A stretch of 64,000 bases of DNA from Methylosinus sp. LW4 (GTDB taxonomy: Bacteria > Pseudomonadota > Alphaproteobacteria > Rhizobiales > Beijerinckiaceae), in assembly GCF_000379125.1 (NCBI RefSeq), contig NZ_KB900626.1, positions 2,118,667-2,182,666 of the forward strand. The letters run 5' to 3'. Shown here in pieces: positions 1 through 10,152 of this stretch (position 1 is the first letter of the stretch; each line of letters starts with the position of its first letter). The notes below the pieces were generated by a model, which had not been told where the DNA came from, did not search any database, and saw nothing but the letters and a program-made list of their open reading frames with translations. The position numbers and the translations under genes are program-made.

Positions 1-1973
<1,973 letters not shown>

Positions 1974-2206
1974 CCGATTCTACCCGCGGCCTCGGATCGC
2001 GGCAAGCCGGCAATCACGCGCTGTGGCAAAAACGTGACAGGCCTCGAATTATTCACGGAAATCCGGGCGACGGCGCTGTCGCGGGGCGAGCGCTCTGCTA
2101 GGGTCTCGGACAATAGTGAGTCGTGTGATGAGAACGCCGCCGGATTGCCGAGTGCTTCTAAATGGCGTGTGAACGGCGACCGAAATCTGGGGCGGGGCGA
2201 TAGATA

Positions 2207-3532
2207 ATGAACGGATATTCCTGGCGTAATCTGGCCTCGGCGGCTGCGCTCACGGTCTCGATGACGGCTCCGTCGCTGGCGGCGGACGGCTATTTTCTGA
2301 TCGGCTATGGCCCGCGTCAGAAGGCGCTGGGCGGCGCCGGCGTCGCCGATTCGCGCGATTCCATGGCGATCTCGGTCAATCCGGCCGGCATTGTCGATCT
2401 CGAGCGCCAGATGCAAGTGGGCATCACCGCCCTCATGCCGGAGCGCGGCTACTCGACCGACGGGCTGCCCAAAGTCGTGGCGCCCGGCGATATTCGCAGC
2501 GGCCGTCCGATCTTTCCGGTGCCGAACAGCGGATATGTTTCGCCGCTCGACGCCAATTCGTCCTGGGGCACGGCGTCCTACGGCAATGGCGGCATCGCCA
2601 CCTCTTTCGATTTCGGCCATTATCACCCGCCGCTCGGCGGCCCGTTCGGCGGCGGCTACGCCGGCGTCAATCTGGAGCAGTCCTTCACCAGCTTCGCCTA
2701 TGCGCAAAAATTCGGCTCGCTGGCGATCGGCATAGCGCCGACGATCGCCGTGCAGACGATCAACATACAGGGCCTGAAGACCTTCTCGCCCTATTCGTCC
2801 GACATGTATCGCCTCTCGGACAATGGTTATGACTGGTCCTTCGGCGGCGGCGTCCGCTTCGGCATGCAATGGCGCGTGACCGATCAGTTCCGCATCGGCG
2901 CCGCCGCGTCGACGCCCATGTTCATGACGCGCTTCGCCAAATATTCCGGGCTTTTCGCCGATGGCGGCCGCTTCGACATTCCCGCCTCGATCACCGCCGG
3001 CGTCGCCTATGACCTCACCCCTGACCTGACGGTCATGGCCGACTGGCGCCATATTTTCTATTCGGGCGTCTCCTCGGTGAGCAATCCGAGCTTCCCGGTC
3101 CTCTATCGCACGCTCGGCTCGTCGAACGGCCCGGGCTTCGGCTGGAAAGACACGGATTCGGCGTCCTTCGGCGTCGAATGGCGCGTCCAGCCCAGCCTCG
3201 CCCTACGCCTCGGTTATCATTACGCGACCAATCCGATACCGACGAACAGCGTGACGCTGAACATACTGGCGCCGATCATCAATGCGCATCACGCGAGCGC
3301 GGGCGTGAGCTACGCCATCACCAAGAACTCGACGATCGATGTCGCCTTCGTCTATGGCTTCAAGAACAGCGTCCGCGGGCGCGAAGCGCTGCCGCAGACG
3401 CCGGCGACGCCTTTCGGCGCCTATAATCCGGCCGCCAATGTCAATCTCTGGCTGCGCGGAACCGAGGTCTCGATCGGCTGGAACTACAAATTCGACCTCG
3501 GCGACGATTCTTTCATCCCGACCCATCTCTGA
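2207..3532 (+). CDS. OmpP1/FadL/TodX-family outer-membrane transport protein
   Basis: Predicted 441-residue outer-membrane beta-barrel for uptake of hydrophobic molecules (fatty acids, aromatics or other lipophilic substrates in this family). It begins with a Sec signal peptide ending near TAPSLAADG. The mature N-terminus has the family's hatch region: GPRQKALGGAGVADSRDSMA followed by NPAGIVDL. The rest alternates aromatic and glycine residues in barrel strands and the protein ends in a short polar strand. It stands alone, convergent with the mrp gene, with a shared terminator between them. The substrate cannot be told from sequence. Confidence 0.88.
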   Translation: MNGYSWRNLASAAALTVSMTAPSLAADGYFLIGYGPRQKALGGAGVADSRDSMAISVNPAGIVDLERQMQVGITALMPERGYSTDGLPKVVAPGDIRSGRPIFPVPNSGYVSPLDANSSWGTASYGNGGIATSFDFGHYHPPLGGPFGGGYAGVNLEQSFTSFAYAQKFGSLAIGIAPTIAVQTINIQGLKTFSPYSSDMYRLSDNGYDWSFGGGVRFGMQWRVTDQFRIGAAASTPMFMTRFAKYSGLFADGGRFDIPASITAGVAYDLTPDLTVMADWRHIFYSGVSSVSNPSFPVLYRTLGSSNGPGFGWKDTDSASFGVEWRVQPSLALRLGYHYATNPIPTNSVTLNILAPIINAHHASAGVSYAITKNSTIDVAFVYGFKNSVRGREALPQTPATPFGAYNPAANVNLWLRGTEVSIGWNYKFDLGDDSFIPTHL

Positions 3533-3588
3533 AGACTGGTCGGCGGCGGCGAGAGCCGAGCGCGCCTGACCGGCCCACGAGAAAAAGC

Positions 3589-3627
3589 AAAAGGCCGCGG
3601 CCCGCCAGACGGCGGCCGCGGCCTTTT
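3589..3627. terminator. Bidirectional intrinsic terminator between FadL-like gene and apbC
   Basis: Perfect 12-base inverted repeat AAAAGGCCGCGG / CCGCGGCCTTTT separated by about 15 bases. A- and T-runs on the two sides make it a terminator for both convergent genes. Confidence 0.85.
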
Positions 3628-3635
3628 CGCATGTT

Positions 3636-4727
3636 TCAGCCGATGACGATCTTCGGCGGGGCGCGGAGCGACTGCGTCTCCAGCAGAGTCTTCACCTTGG
3701 CGGCGAGCTCCTTGTAGATCGCCGCATGCGGGCCTTCCGGCGCGGAGGCGACGACCGGCGTGCCGGCGTCCGAGGTCTGGCGAATGGCGAGATCGAGCGG
3801 CACCTCGCCGAGGAAGGGCACGCCCAACGCCTCAGCGTCCTTCCGCGCGCCGCCATGGGAGAAGATGTCGGTGCGGCCGCCGCAATGCGGGCAGAGGAAA
3901 TAGCTCATATTCTCGATAATGCCGAGAATGGGCGTCGAGACCTTCTGGAACATCGCCACGCCGCGGCGCGCGTCGATCAGCGCCAGATCCTGCGGCGTCG
4001 ACACGACGACCGCGCCGGCGAGCGGAACCTGCTGCGCCATGGTCAGCTGGGCGTCGCCCGTGCCGGGCGGCATGTCGACGACGAGCGCGTCCAATTCGCC
4101 CCAGGCGACCTCGCCGAGCATCTGCCCCAGCGCCTGAGCCACCATCGGGCCGCGCCAGACCATGGGCACGTCCTCCTCGACCAGAAAGCCGATGGACATG
4201 ATCTTGAGCCCATAGGCCTCGAGTGGGATCATCTTATTGCCGACGACCTCCGGCTGGCCCTTGAGGCCGAACAGCCGCGGAGCCGATGGGCCGTAGATAT
4301 CGGCGTCGAGCAGGCCGACGCGCCAGCCTTGCGCCGCGAGGCCGAGCGCCAGATTGGCGGAGGTTGTCGATTTCCCGACGCCGCCTTTGCCCGAGGAAAC
4401 CGCGACGATATATTTGATCTTCTCGATCGCGGCGATGGTCTTGCGCTGCGGCGCCTGTCCCGGCGGCGGCGCGGCGGGCGCCGGCGCCCGCTCGGCGGTC
4501 AGCGTCACGATCGCCGACTCTATCCCCGGCACGGTCTTCACGGCGCCCTCGACGGCGACGCGCAGAACCTCGAGCTCCTTGGCCCGCGCCGGATCGCCGG
4601 TGAGCGAGACGAAGGCCTTGGCCCCCGACACATTGACTCCGCTGACGAGGCCGGCCGCGACAATCGATTTGCCGCCCGGCCCGGCGACGCTCTCCAGCGC
4701 TTTCAAGACTGATGCTTCATCGGCCAC
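3636..4727 (-). CDS. apbC: Mrp/NBP35-family iron-sulfur cluster carrier ATPase (ApbC)
   Basis: Scaffold or carrier P-loop ATPase for Fe-S cluster assembly in the cytoplasm. The N-terminal part (about residues 1-80) is a MIP18/DUF59-like domain, followed by a Pro/Ala linker. The ATPase domain has the deviant Walker A GKGGVGKSTT, the Mrp signature SAPRLFGL, the DMPPGTGD block and a CPHCGG motif that binds the bridging cluster. I chose the GTG at 4727 because AAAGGCG lies at proper spacing; an upstream in-frame GTG at 4745 would add six residues. Length of about 363 residues is normal for alphaproteobacterial Mrp. Confidence 0.93.
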   Translation of the reverse strand: MADEASVLKALESVAGPGGKSIVAAGLVSGVNVSGAKAFVSLTGDPARAKELEVLRVAVEGAVKTVPGIESAIVTLTAERAPAPAAPPPGQAPQRKTIAAIEKIKYIVAVSSGKGGVGKSTTSANLALGLAAQGWRVGLLDADIYGPSAPRLFGLKGQPEVVGNKMIPLEAYGLKIMSIGFLVEEDVPMVWRGPMVAQALGQMLGEVAWGELDALVVDMPPGTGDAQLTMAQQVPLAGAVVVSTPQDLALIDARRGVAMFQKVSTPILGIIENMSYFLCPHCGGRTDIFSHGGARKDAEALGVPFLGEVPLDLAIRQTSDAGTPVVASAPEGPHAAIYKELAAKVKTLLETQSLRAPPKIVIG

Positions 4728-4852
4728 TGTCTTCGCCTTTCGCACGAACCCGCATCCGACGCCCTCACGAGGAGGGCGTCTTTTGGAAGCGTTCTACGCA
4801 ATCGGTATGCCGATATTCGGCCGATGCGTCTACAGGTCCGCGCGCTGGCGCG

Positions 4853-5164
4853 TCACGCCCGCTGCTTCTGAACGAGAGCGTTGCGGATGAGGCCGACGAT
4901 GGCGGTGACGATCGCGCCCGACACGCCGCCGCCGACGAGCTGGCCGGCGAAAACGGCGATATCGAATCCGCCATTGCCCGCCGCCCCCGCGAGCGCCGGA
5001 ATGAGCGAGGTGAGGATGGAGCCGCCGCCCGCGCCGCCGAGCGCGCCGATGATGGCGTTGGCGATCGGGCCGAGATCGAGATTCTTATTGGCCTTGGCGA
5101 CGCCGGAGCCGCCGGCCGCGCCGGCAAAGAGCTGGATGATGAGATTGATGAGCGTCTCGGACAT
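4853..5164 (-). CDS. Small glycine/alanine-rich hydrophobic protein, function unknown
   Basis: A 103-residue protein (MSETLINLIIQLFAGAAGG...) made of hydrophobic stretches broken by Gly-rich runs (GALGGAGGG, AGQLVGGGVSGAIV), ending NALVQKQRA. The Gly-zipper-like patterns suggest membrane-associated helices. I recall similar short proteins in Bradyrhizobium and relatives, always uncharacterised; that is memory, not a search. It has no typical signal peptide cleavage site. It sits alone between apbC and tRNA-Pro, with GAAAGGCGCA just before the ATG as a ribosome-binding site. Confidence 0.75.
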   Translation of the reverse strand: MSETLINLIIQLFAGAAGGSGVAKANKNLDLGPIANAIIGALGGAGGGSILTSLIPALAGAAGNGGFDIAVFAGQLVGGGVSGAIVTAIVGLIRNALVQKQRA

Positions 5165-5306
5165 GGGCTGCGCCTTTCGCTGACGGTTAACGACCGTAAC
5201 GAACTTGCGCGTGGCGACGAATTATCAACCCTGCCGAGCCCGAGAGCGACGCATCGCCCGCGCCGTGAGCGCGGACCATGCTGTGACGGAACATCGAAAG
5301 AAGAAT

Positions 5307-5384
5307 TGGTCGGAGTGGCGGGATTCGAACCCACGACCCCTTGTCCCCCAGACAAGTGCGCTAACCGGGCTGCGCTACACTCCG
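5307..5384 (-). tRNA. tRNA-Pro(GGG)
   Basis: On the minus strand the sequence folds as a cloverleaf: acceptor CGGAGTG paired with CACTCCG, D-arm around GCGCAGCCCGGTTAGCGC, anticodon stem CTTGT/ACAAG with loop CTGGGGG (anticodon GGG), T-arm GTGGGTTCGAATCCCGC and an encoded CCA end. It lies just downstream of the MerR gene on the same strand. Confidence 0.97.
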
Positions 5385-5451
5385 ATGGCCGCCCTTATAG
5401 AGGCCGGCGAAGCCGCTGGCAACGCATGACAGCGCAGAAGAAGCGAGGAAT

Positions 5452-6051
5452 TCACCGCCGCGTCAGCTCCAGCATGCGGCGGCATTCGGCGAGATCGGCC
5501 AGCGCCTGCCGCAATAGCCGCTCGTCCTGCGGGCGCAGGCCGGCGGCGGGCGCCTCGGAAAGGCGCAGGGCGGGCAGCGTCAGCATGGGCGGCGGCTCGC
5601 GCGGCGCCAGCGCGACGAGAGAGGTGGACGCCCTCGGCGCGTCCTCCTCGTGGATTTCCGGCGCGTGAAACGAGCGTGACGGCTGCGGCCGCGCCGGCGA
5701 TTCGCCATAGGAGAAGAGCGGCGCCTCGGCGGCCTGCGGCTCGGGCTCGTCGAAATCGCCGCGCTCCGGCCCGCCGCCGCCGCGGGCGCTCTCGATCACC
5801 GCGCGAACGCCCTGCTCGCGCAGCAGGCGCTGCACGCCTTTGATCGTATAGCCGCGGCCATAGAGCAAATGACGAATCGCGGCGACCAGCTCGACGTCGC
5901 GCGGCCGGTAGTAGCGCCGTCCGCCGGCGCGCTTGACCGGCTCGATCTCGGAAAAGCGCGTCTCCCAAAAGCGCAGCACATGCGGCGGAAGGTCGAGGCT
6001 CTCCGCGACCTCGCCGATCGTGCGGAAGGCGCCATCGGTCTTGGCGGTCAA
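5452..6051 (-). CDS. MerR-family transcriptional regulator
   Basis: Predicted DNA-binding regulator of about 199 residues. The N-terminal winged helix-turn-helix is clear ([41 protein letters not shown], then [11 protein letters not shown]). The C-terminal part is Pro/Ala/Gly-rich and ends in a short helix rich in Leu and Arg, with no metal-binding cysteines, so it is not a metal-sensing MerR. The frame stays open far upstream with no plausible start near the domain except TTG at 6051, which has GGGAGCGGAG upstream; I chose it. It is divergent from ctaA and precedes tRNA-Pro. Its target is unknown. Confidence 0.85.
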   Translation of the reverse strand: MTAKTDGAFRTIGEVAESLDLPPHVLRFWETRFSEIEPVKRAGGRRYYRPRDVELVAAIRHLLYGRGYTIKGVQRLLREQGVRAVIESARGGGGPERGDFDEPEPQAAEAPLFSYGESPARPQPSRSFHAPEIHEEDAPRASTSLVALAPREPPPMLTLPALRLSEAPAAGLRPQDERLLRQALADLAECRRMLELTRR

Positions 6052-6229
6052 AATCTGCGCTCCGCTCCCTGCCCGCGCGACGATTCGCGCGCTTCTATTT
6101 TCCTCCCGGACGTGGCGTTTTTCAGCCGGAAAATTCTCGCCCTCGGCGTTTCGGCCCCGCGGCCCCGTGGACAAGGGCGCGCGGCTCCCCTTAATTGGCG
6201 CGCGAGAGCCTCTCACATCGAGCCGCCCC

Positions 6230-7330
6230 ATGACCGACTGGATCCAGTTTCCCGCTCCCACGCCCGCCATCGTCGCGCCGCCGAGCGAGGAGAGCGCGAC
6301 CGACGTTCGCCTGTGGCTGCTCGTCATAGCGGCGCTGGTCTTCGCCATGGTGGTGGTGGGCGGCGCGACGCGGCTCACCGAATCGGGCCTCTCCATCACC
6401 GAATGGAAGCCGATAACGGGCGTTCTTCCACCACTCTCGGAGGCGCAATGGTCAGCCGCCTTCGAGGATTACAAGAAGATTCCGCAGTATCGCGAGATGT
6501 TCCCGAATATGGACCTCGCGCAGTTCAAGACGATTTTCGCCTGGGAGTGGAGCCATCGTCTGCTCGGCCGCATCATCGGCTTCGCTTTCGCCGTTCCGCT
6601 GGCCTGGTTCTGGCTGCGCGGACGGCTGCCGAAAAGCGTGAAACCGAAGCTCATCGGAATATTGGCGCTGGGCGCGCTGCAGGGCGGCGTCGGCTGGTGG
6701 ATGGTGTCCTCGGGCCTCGTCAATCGCGTCGAGGTGGCGCAGGAGCGGCTCGCCATTCATCTGCTGCTCGCGGCCTTCATCTTCGCCGCATGTCTGTGGG
6801 TCGCGGGCGGGCTCGGCTATGGGACGCGCATCATTGTCGCGAGCGGGCGCCGGCGGCTCTCGTTTTTCGCGAATCTTCTGCTCGTTCTCGTGCTCGCGCA
6901 GATCGGCGCCGGCGCGCTGGTCGCCGGGCTGCGCGCCGGCTACGCCTACAATACTTGGCCGCTGATGGACGACAGCTTCGTTCCGCCCACGGACGAGCTG
7001 CTGCGGCTCTCGCCCTGGTGGAGCAATCTCGTCGACAATGTCGCGCTGGTGCAATTCGATCATCGCATGATCGCTTATGTGATTCTCGCGCTGTCGCTGT
7101 TTCACTTAATCGACGCCGCCGGCACGGCAGGCGGGCGCGCGGCGCGCGGCGCCGGGCTCTTGTTCGGCCATGTGAGCGCGCAAGTCGTGCTCGGCATAAC
7201 GACGCTTCTGCTCGTCGTGCCACTGTGGGCCGGCCTCGCGCATCAGGCGTTGGCGATGGGCGTGCTGGCCGTCGCGACGCTGCATGCGCGTCGTCTGCAC
7301 ACGGCGCAGGCCGAGGCGGAGGAGGATTGA
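6230..7330 (+). CDS. ctaA: Heme A synthase CtaA/COX15
   Basis: Integral membrane enzyme oxidising heme O to heme A for aa3-type cytochrome oxidase. The 366-residue product shows about eight hydrophobic helices, the signature [18 protein letters not shown] after the first helix, [10 protein letters not shown] with a heme-ligand His, a repeat of this layout in the second half (QFDHRMIAY) and [11 protein letters not shown] near the end. The frame is open upstream to 5933, but that extension overlaps the divergent merR gene and lacks homology; the ATG at 6230 fits the family's N-terminus. No cytochrome oxidase genes are adjacent. Confidence 0.95.
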   Translation: MTDWIQFPAPTPAIVAPPSEESATDVRLWLLVIAALVFAMVVVGGATRLTESGLSITEWKPITGVLPPLSEAQWSAAFEDYKKIPQYREMFPNMDLAQFKTIFAWEWSHRLLGRIIGFAFAVPLAWFWLRGRLPKSVKPKLIGILALGALQGGVGWWMVSSGLVNRVEVAQERLAIHLLLAAFIFAACLWVAGGLGYGTRIIVASGRRRLSFFANLLLVLVLAQIGAGALVAGLRAGYAYNTWPLMDDSFVPPTDELLRLSPWWSNLVDNVALVQFDHRMIAYVILALSLFHLIDAAGTAGGRAARGAGLLFGHVSAQVVLGITTLLLVVPLWAGLAHQALAMGVLAVATLHARRLHTAQAEAEED

Positions 7331-7339
7331 GGAAGACGG

Positions 7340-7648
7340 TCAGACGCCGCCGCGCAAGTCGCGCCGACCATCGACCACAGGCAAAATCTCGATCCGCTCG
7401 ACCGGGCCGTGCTCCGTGTCCGGGGTCAGCTCGTATAGGATGAGATAGGGCCGCTCGACGAGCATTCGCACGCTCGGGCGAATGTCGCGGCGACGTGGGC
7501 CTTTTCGCGGATGTTCTGTCAGCGTCGCGGCGAGGGATTCGAGACGATCATAGAAGGCATCGGCCGCGCTCACGTTTTGGAGGCCGATCGCAACATAGAT
7601 TTGCAGCAAGTCTTCTCGCGCGCGCTTGCTCCAACGAAGCTCAACCAT
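7340..7648 (-). CDS. parE: ParE/RelE-family toxin
   Basis: A 102-residue protein of the RelE/ParE superfamily, beginning [18 protein letters not shown]. It contains family features: the R-A-x-x-D-L helix, [12 protein letters not shown], an [14 protein letters not shown] beta-strand pair and a C-terminal [14 protein letters not shown]. ParE toxins inhibit DNA gyrase, RelE toxins cleave mRNA; the WSxxAxxDL start and the VxGRRD end favour ParE. The ATG at 7648 overlaps the antitoxin's stop by 8 bases, which indicates translational coupling and fixes the start. It is convergent with ctaA, only 9 bases away. Confidence 0.85.
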   Translation of the reverse strand: MVELRWSKRAREDLLQIYVAIGLQNVSAADAFYDRLESLAATLTEHPRKGPRRRDIRPSVRMLVERPYLILYELTPDTEHGPVERIEILPVVDGRRDLRGGV

Positions 7649-7931
7649 CCTTTGCGGCGGCCGCCTTCGCGGTTTCGAGGCGGCTGCGCGCCTCCTTGCG
7701 CAATTCGCCGAAATCCACATGGCCGCCATCGCCACTGGCCTTGCCTTCATCCCATAGCTGGCGTAGGCGCGCGATGTCATCATGGCGAGCGGCGCGCTTT
7801 GCCTGCCAATCGCCGATCGCTTCGCTGACGACCTCCGCAGGAGTCGCATATTCGCCGGCGTCGATCGCCGCCCGCACATCCGCCATTTGCTGATGCGTCA
7901 GGGCCACGCTGATTTTTTGGACGTTCGACAC
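7641..7931 (-). CDS. parD: ParD-like ribbon-helix-helix antitoxin
   Basis: A 96-residue protein ([23 protein letters not shown]...) with an N-terminal RHH DNA-binding fold (strand KISVAL, then two helices with the turn [14 protein letters not shown]) and a charged C-terminal tail that would wrap the toxin. It is the upstream partner of the ParE-like toxin, overlapping it by 8 bases. Such antitoxins neutralise the toxin and repress their own promoter, expected in the 85 bases between this gene and argC. Confidence 0.87.
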   Translation of the reverse strand: MSNVQKISVALTHQQMADVRAAIDAGEYATPAEVVSEAIGDWQAKRAARHDDIARLRQLWDEGKASGDGGHVDFGELRKEARSRLETAKAAAAKDG

Positions 7932-8016
7932 GGCGAGCCTCCTCCTCAGAACCTCTCCGCAGATATTGCGGCGCGCATGAGGTAAAGTCCACTATCGGCG
8001 GGTCCCGGGTCGACAG

Positions 8017-8934
8017 CTAGCGCGCATCCCCCAGCATCAGCGCCAGATTCTGCACGGCCGCGCCGGACGCGCCTTTGCCGAGATTGTCGAGCCGAGCGAC
8101 GAGCAGCGCGTGGCGGCTCTCCTCGCGCGCGAAGACGAAGATTTCGAGATCATTGGTTCCGTTCAAGGCGAGCGGATCGAGACGGCCGGACTTCGGCGCC
8201 GGCATGACGCGCACATAAGTCGCGCCCGCATAGTGCCGCGCCAGCGCCGCCTCGAGATCGACCGCGCGGGGCCGCGCCGAGAGCGCGTCGAGCCGGAGCG
8301 GAATCGAGACCAGCATTCCCTGTCGGAAATTGCCGACGGACGGCACGAACAAAGGCGGCGCGGCGAGGCGCGAATAGGCGGCGATCTCCGGCAGATGCTT
8401 ATGCTCGAGCGTGAGGCCGTAGAGATCGAAGGCCGGCGCCTCGCCCTTCTCATAGGCCTCGATCATCTGCTTGCCGCCGCCGGAATAGCCGGAGACGGCG
8501 TTGATCGTCAGCGCGTCCTGCGCGGCGATCAGCCCCGCATCGACGAGGGGCCGCAACAGCGCGATCGCGCCGGTCGCATAGCAACCGGGATTGGCGACGC
8601 GCCGCGCCTTGCGGATCGCCTCCGCCTGGCCGGGCGCGAGCTCTGGAAAACCATAGGTCCAGCCGGGCGCGACGCGATGCGCGGTGGAGGCGTCGAGAAT
8701 GCGCGGGCCGGCCTCGCCCAATTCATCGGCGAGCGCCACCGTCTCCTTGGCCGCGGCGTCCGGCAGGCAGAGAATCGCGACATCGACGCGCGCGAGAATG
8801 TCGCGCTTGGCGGAGACCTCCTTGCGCAGCTCCGGCGCGATCGAGACGAGCTCCAGATTCGGCGCGCCCGCGAGCTTCTCGCGGATCTCGAGCCCGGTGG
8901 TGCCGCTGTCGCCGTCGATGAAGATTTTCGCCAT
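8017..8934 (-). CDS. argC: N-acetyl-gamma-glutamyl-phosphate reductase (type 2)
   Basis: Cytoplasmic NADPH-dependent enzyme of arginine synthesis, reducing N-acetylglutamyl phosphate to the semialdehyde. The product has 305 residues, the short type 2 form common in alphaproteobacteria. It starts MAKIFIDGDSGTTGLEIREKL (nucleotide-binding GxxGxxG-like loop) and carries the catalytic Cys in VANPGCYATGAI; GYSGGGKQMIE and HKHLPEIAAY are further family blocks. It lies downstream of rplM-rpsI, the usual rhizobial order, but a strong terminator in between makes it a separate unit. Confidence 0.95.
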   Translation of the reverse strand: MAKIFIDGDSGTTGLEIREKLAGAPNLELVSIAPELRKEVSAKRDILARVDVAILCLPDAAAKETVALADELGEAGPRILDASTAHRVAPGWTYGFPELAPGQAEAIRKARRVANPGCYATGAIALLRPLVDAGLIAAQDALTINAVSGYSGGGKQMIEAYEKGEAPAFDLYGLTLEHKHLPEIAAYSRLAAPPLFVPSVGNFRQGMLVSIPLRLDALSARPRAVDLEAALARHYAGATYVRVMPAPKSGRLDPLALNGTNDLEIFVFAREESRHALLVARLDNLGKGASGAAVQNLALMLGDAR

Positions 8935-8965
8935 TGGTGCTGGTTCCGATTCCCGTGAGACAAAT

Positions 8966-8991
8966 AAAAAGGGCGGCTCGCGCCGCCCTTT
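8966..8991 (-). terminator. Intrinsic terminator of the rplM-rpsI operon
   Basis: Perfect 10-base stem AAAGGGCGGC / GCCGCCCTTT with a 4-base loop. On the minus strand it is followed by a T-rich run (TTTTTATTT), immediately after rpsI and before argC. Confidence 0.88.
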
Positions 8992-9019
8992 GTCGCCCGT
9001 ATCGCCGATCGAGAGATAA

Positions 9020-9502
9020 TCAGCGCTTCGAGAACTGGAAGCTGCGGCGGGCTTTGCGCTTGCCGTATTTCTTACGCTCGACCACGCGCGAGTCGCGGGT
9101 CAAGAAGCCCTCGCGCTTCAGCGCGCTGCGGAGCTCGGGCTCATAATGGGTGAGCGCCTTTGCAAGACCATGACGCACGGCGCCGGCCTGGCCGGAGAGG
9201 CCGCCGCCCGCCACCGTGACGACGAGATCGTATTGATCGACGCGATTGGCGACGCCGAGCGGCTGCTGCAGGATCATGCGCAGCACCGGACGCGCGAAAT
9301 AGACGGCGACGTCGCGGCCGTTGACGGTGATCTTGCCCGTGCCGGGCTTGATCCACACGCGGGCGACGGCGTTCTTACGCTTGCCGGTGGCGTAGGCGCG
9401 GCCGTATTTGTCGAGCTTCTGCTCATATTTCGGCGCCTCGGACGCTGCCGCGACCGTCGCCTGATTGAGCTCGGAGAGAGAGGAAAGCGTGGTCTCGGCC
9501 AT
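9020..9502 (-). CDS. rpsI: 30S ribosomal protein S9
   Basis: Ribosomal protein S9 of the small-subunit head. The 160-residue product has an alphaproteobacterial N-terminal extension of about 30 residues, then the S9 core: [47 protein letters not shown] and the C-terminal tail [29 protein letters not shown] basic end that reaches the P-site tRNA. It starts two bases after the rplM stop, so the pair is one operon. Confidence 0.97.
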   Translation of the reverse strand: MAETTLSSLSELNQATVAAASEAPKYEQKLDKYGRAYATGKRKNAVARVWIKPGTGKITVNGRDVAVYFARPVLRMILQQPLGVANRVDQYDLVVTVAGGGLSGQAGAVRHGLAKALTHYEPELRSALKREGFLTRDSRVVERKKYGKRKARRSFQFSKR

Positions 9503-9504
9503 GG

Positions 9505-9993
9505 TCAGGCGCTCTTAGCGTTCTTGCCGTTGCGGGCATTCTTGGGATTGAGGGCGGCGACGTCCAGCGGCTCGGGAGTCTGAGCGACATGCGGATGGTC
9601 CGGCCCCTTGTAGACGCGCAGATTGCCGAGCTGCTTGCGGCCGAGCGGGCCGCGCGGCAGCATGCGCTGCACCGCCTTCTCGACCACGCGCTCCGGGAAG
9701 CGCCCCTCGAGGATGAACTTGGCCGAGCGCTCCTTGATGCCGCCCGGGAAGCCCGTGTGATGATGGTAGACCTTCTGGTCGCGCTTGCGGCCGGTGAGGA
9801 TCACCTTGTCGGCGTTCACGACGATGATGTTGTCGCCGTCGTCGACATGGGGGGTGAAGGTCGCCTTGTGCTTGCCGCGCAGACGCAGCGCGATGAGGCT
9901 GGCGAGGCGGCCGACGACGAGGCCCTTGGCGTCGATCAGCACCCATTTCTTCTGCACTTCGGCGGGCTTCGCCGAATAGGTCTTGCCAAACAT
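9505..9993 (-). CDS. rplM: 50S ribosomal protein L13
   Basis: Ribosomal protein L13, an early assembly protein of the large subunit. From the ATG at 9993 it gives 162 residues starting [20 protein letters not shown], with [36 protein letters not shown] and the [13 protein letters not shown] signature. The frame remains open upstream to 10110, but that extension is not part of L13; GGAAATAG lies before the chosen start. First gene of the rplM-rpsI operon; its promoter should lie in 9994-10110. Confidence 0.96.
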   Translation of the reverse strand: MFGKTYSAKPAEVQKKWVLIDAKGLVVGRLASLIALRLRGKHKATFTPHVDDGDNIIVVNADKVILTGRKRDQKVYHHHTGFPGGIKERSAKFILEGRFPERVVEKAVQRMLPRGPLGRKQLGNLRVYKGPDHPHVAQTPEPLDVAALNPKNARNGKNAKSA

Positions 9994-10078
9994 GGGAGAG
10001 CTATTTCCGTTCTTTTCGGGTCCGCGCCCGTGGGATCGCTGGGTGATAAGCGACCGCGCCGCCCCTGTCAAACGGAAT

Positions 10079-10098
10079 CGGGCGCCTGTGAGCGCCCG
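10079..10098 (-). terminator. Possible terminator hairpin between the cupin gene and rplM
   Basis: Inverted repeat CGGGCGC / GCGCCCG with a 6-base loop, located 55 bases past the stop of the cupin gene. No clear T-run follows, so a terminator role is only plausible. A second tiny palindrome, AGGTAT-TATC-ATACCT, lies at 10131-10146. Confidence 0.4.
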
Positions 10099-10152
10099 AA
10101 AAGCCCGCATTTCCCGGCGATAGACCGCATAGGTATTATCATACCTGAAATC

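Noticed and set aside
5452..6399. 315-residue reading of the MerR gene
   Set aside because: The extension overlaps the divergent ctaA coding region and is unrelated to MerR; a TTG start with a good ribosome-binding site lies at the domain boundary.
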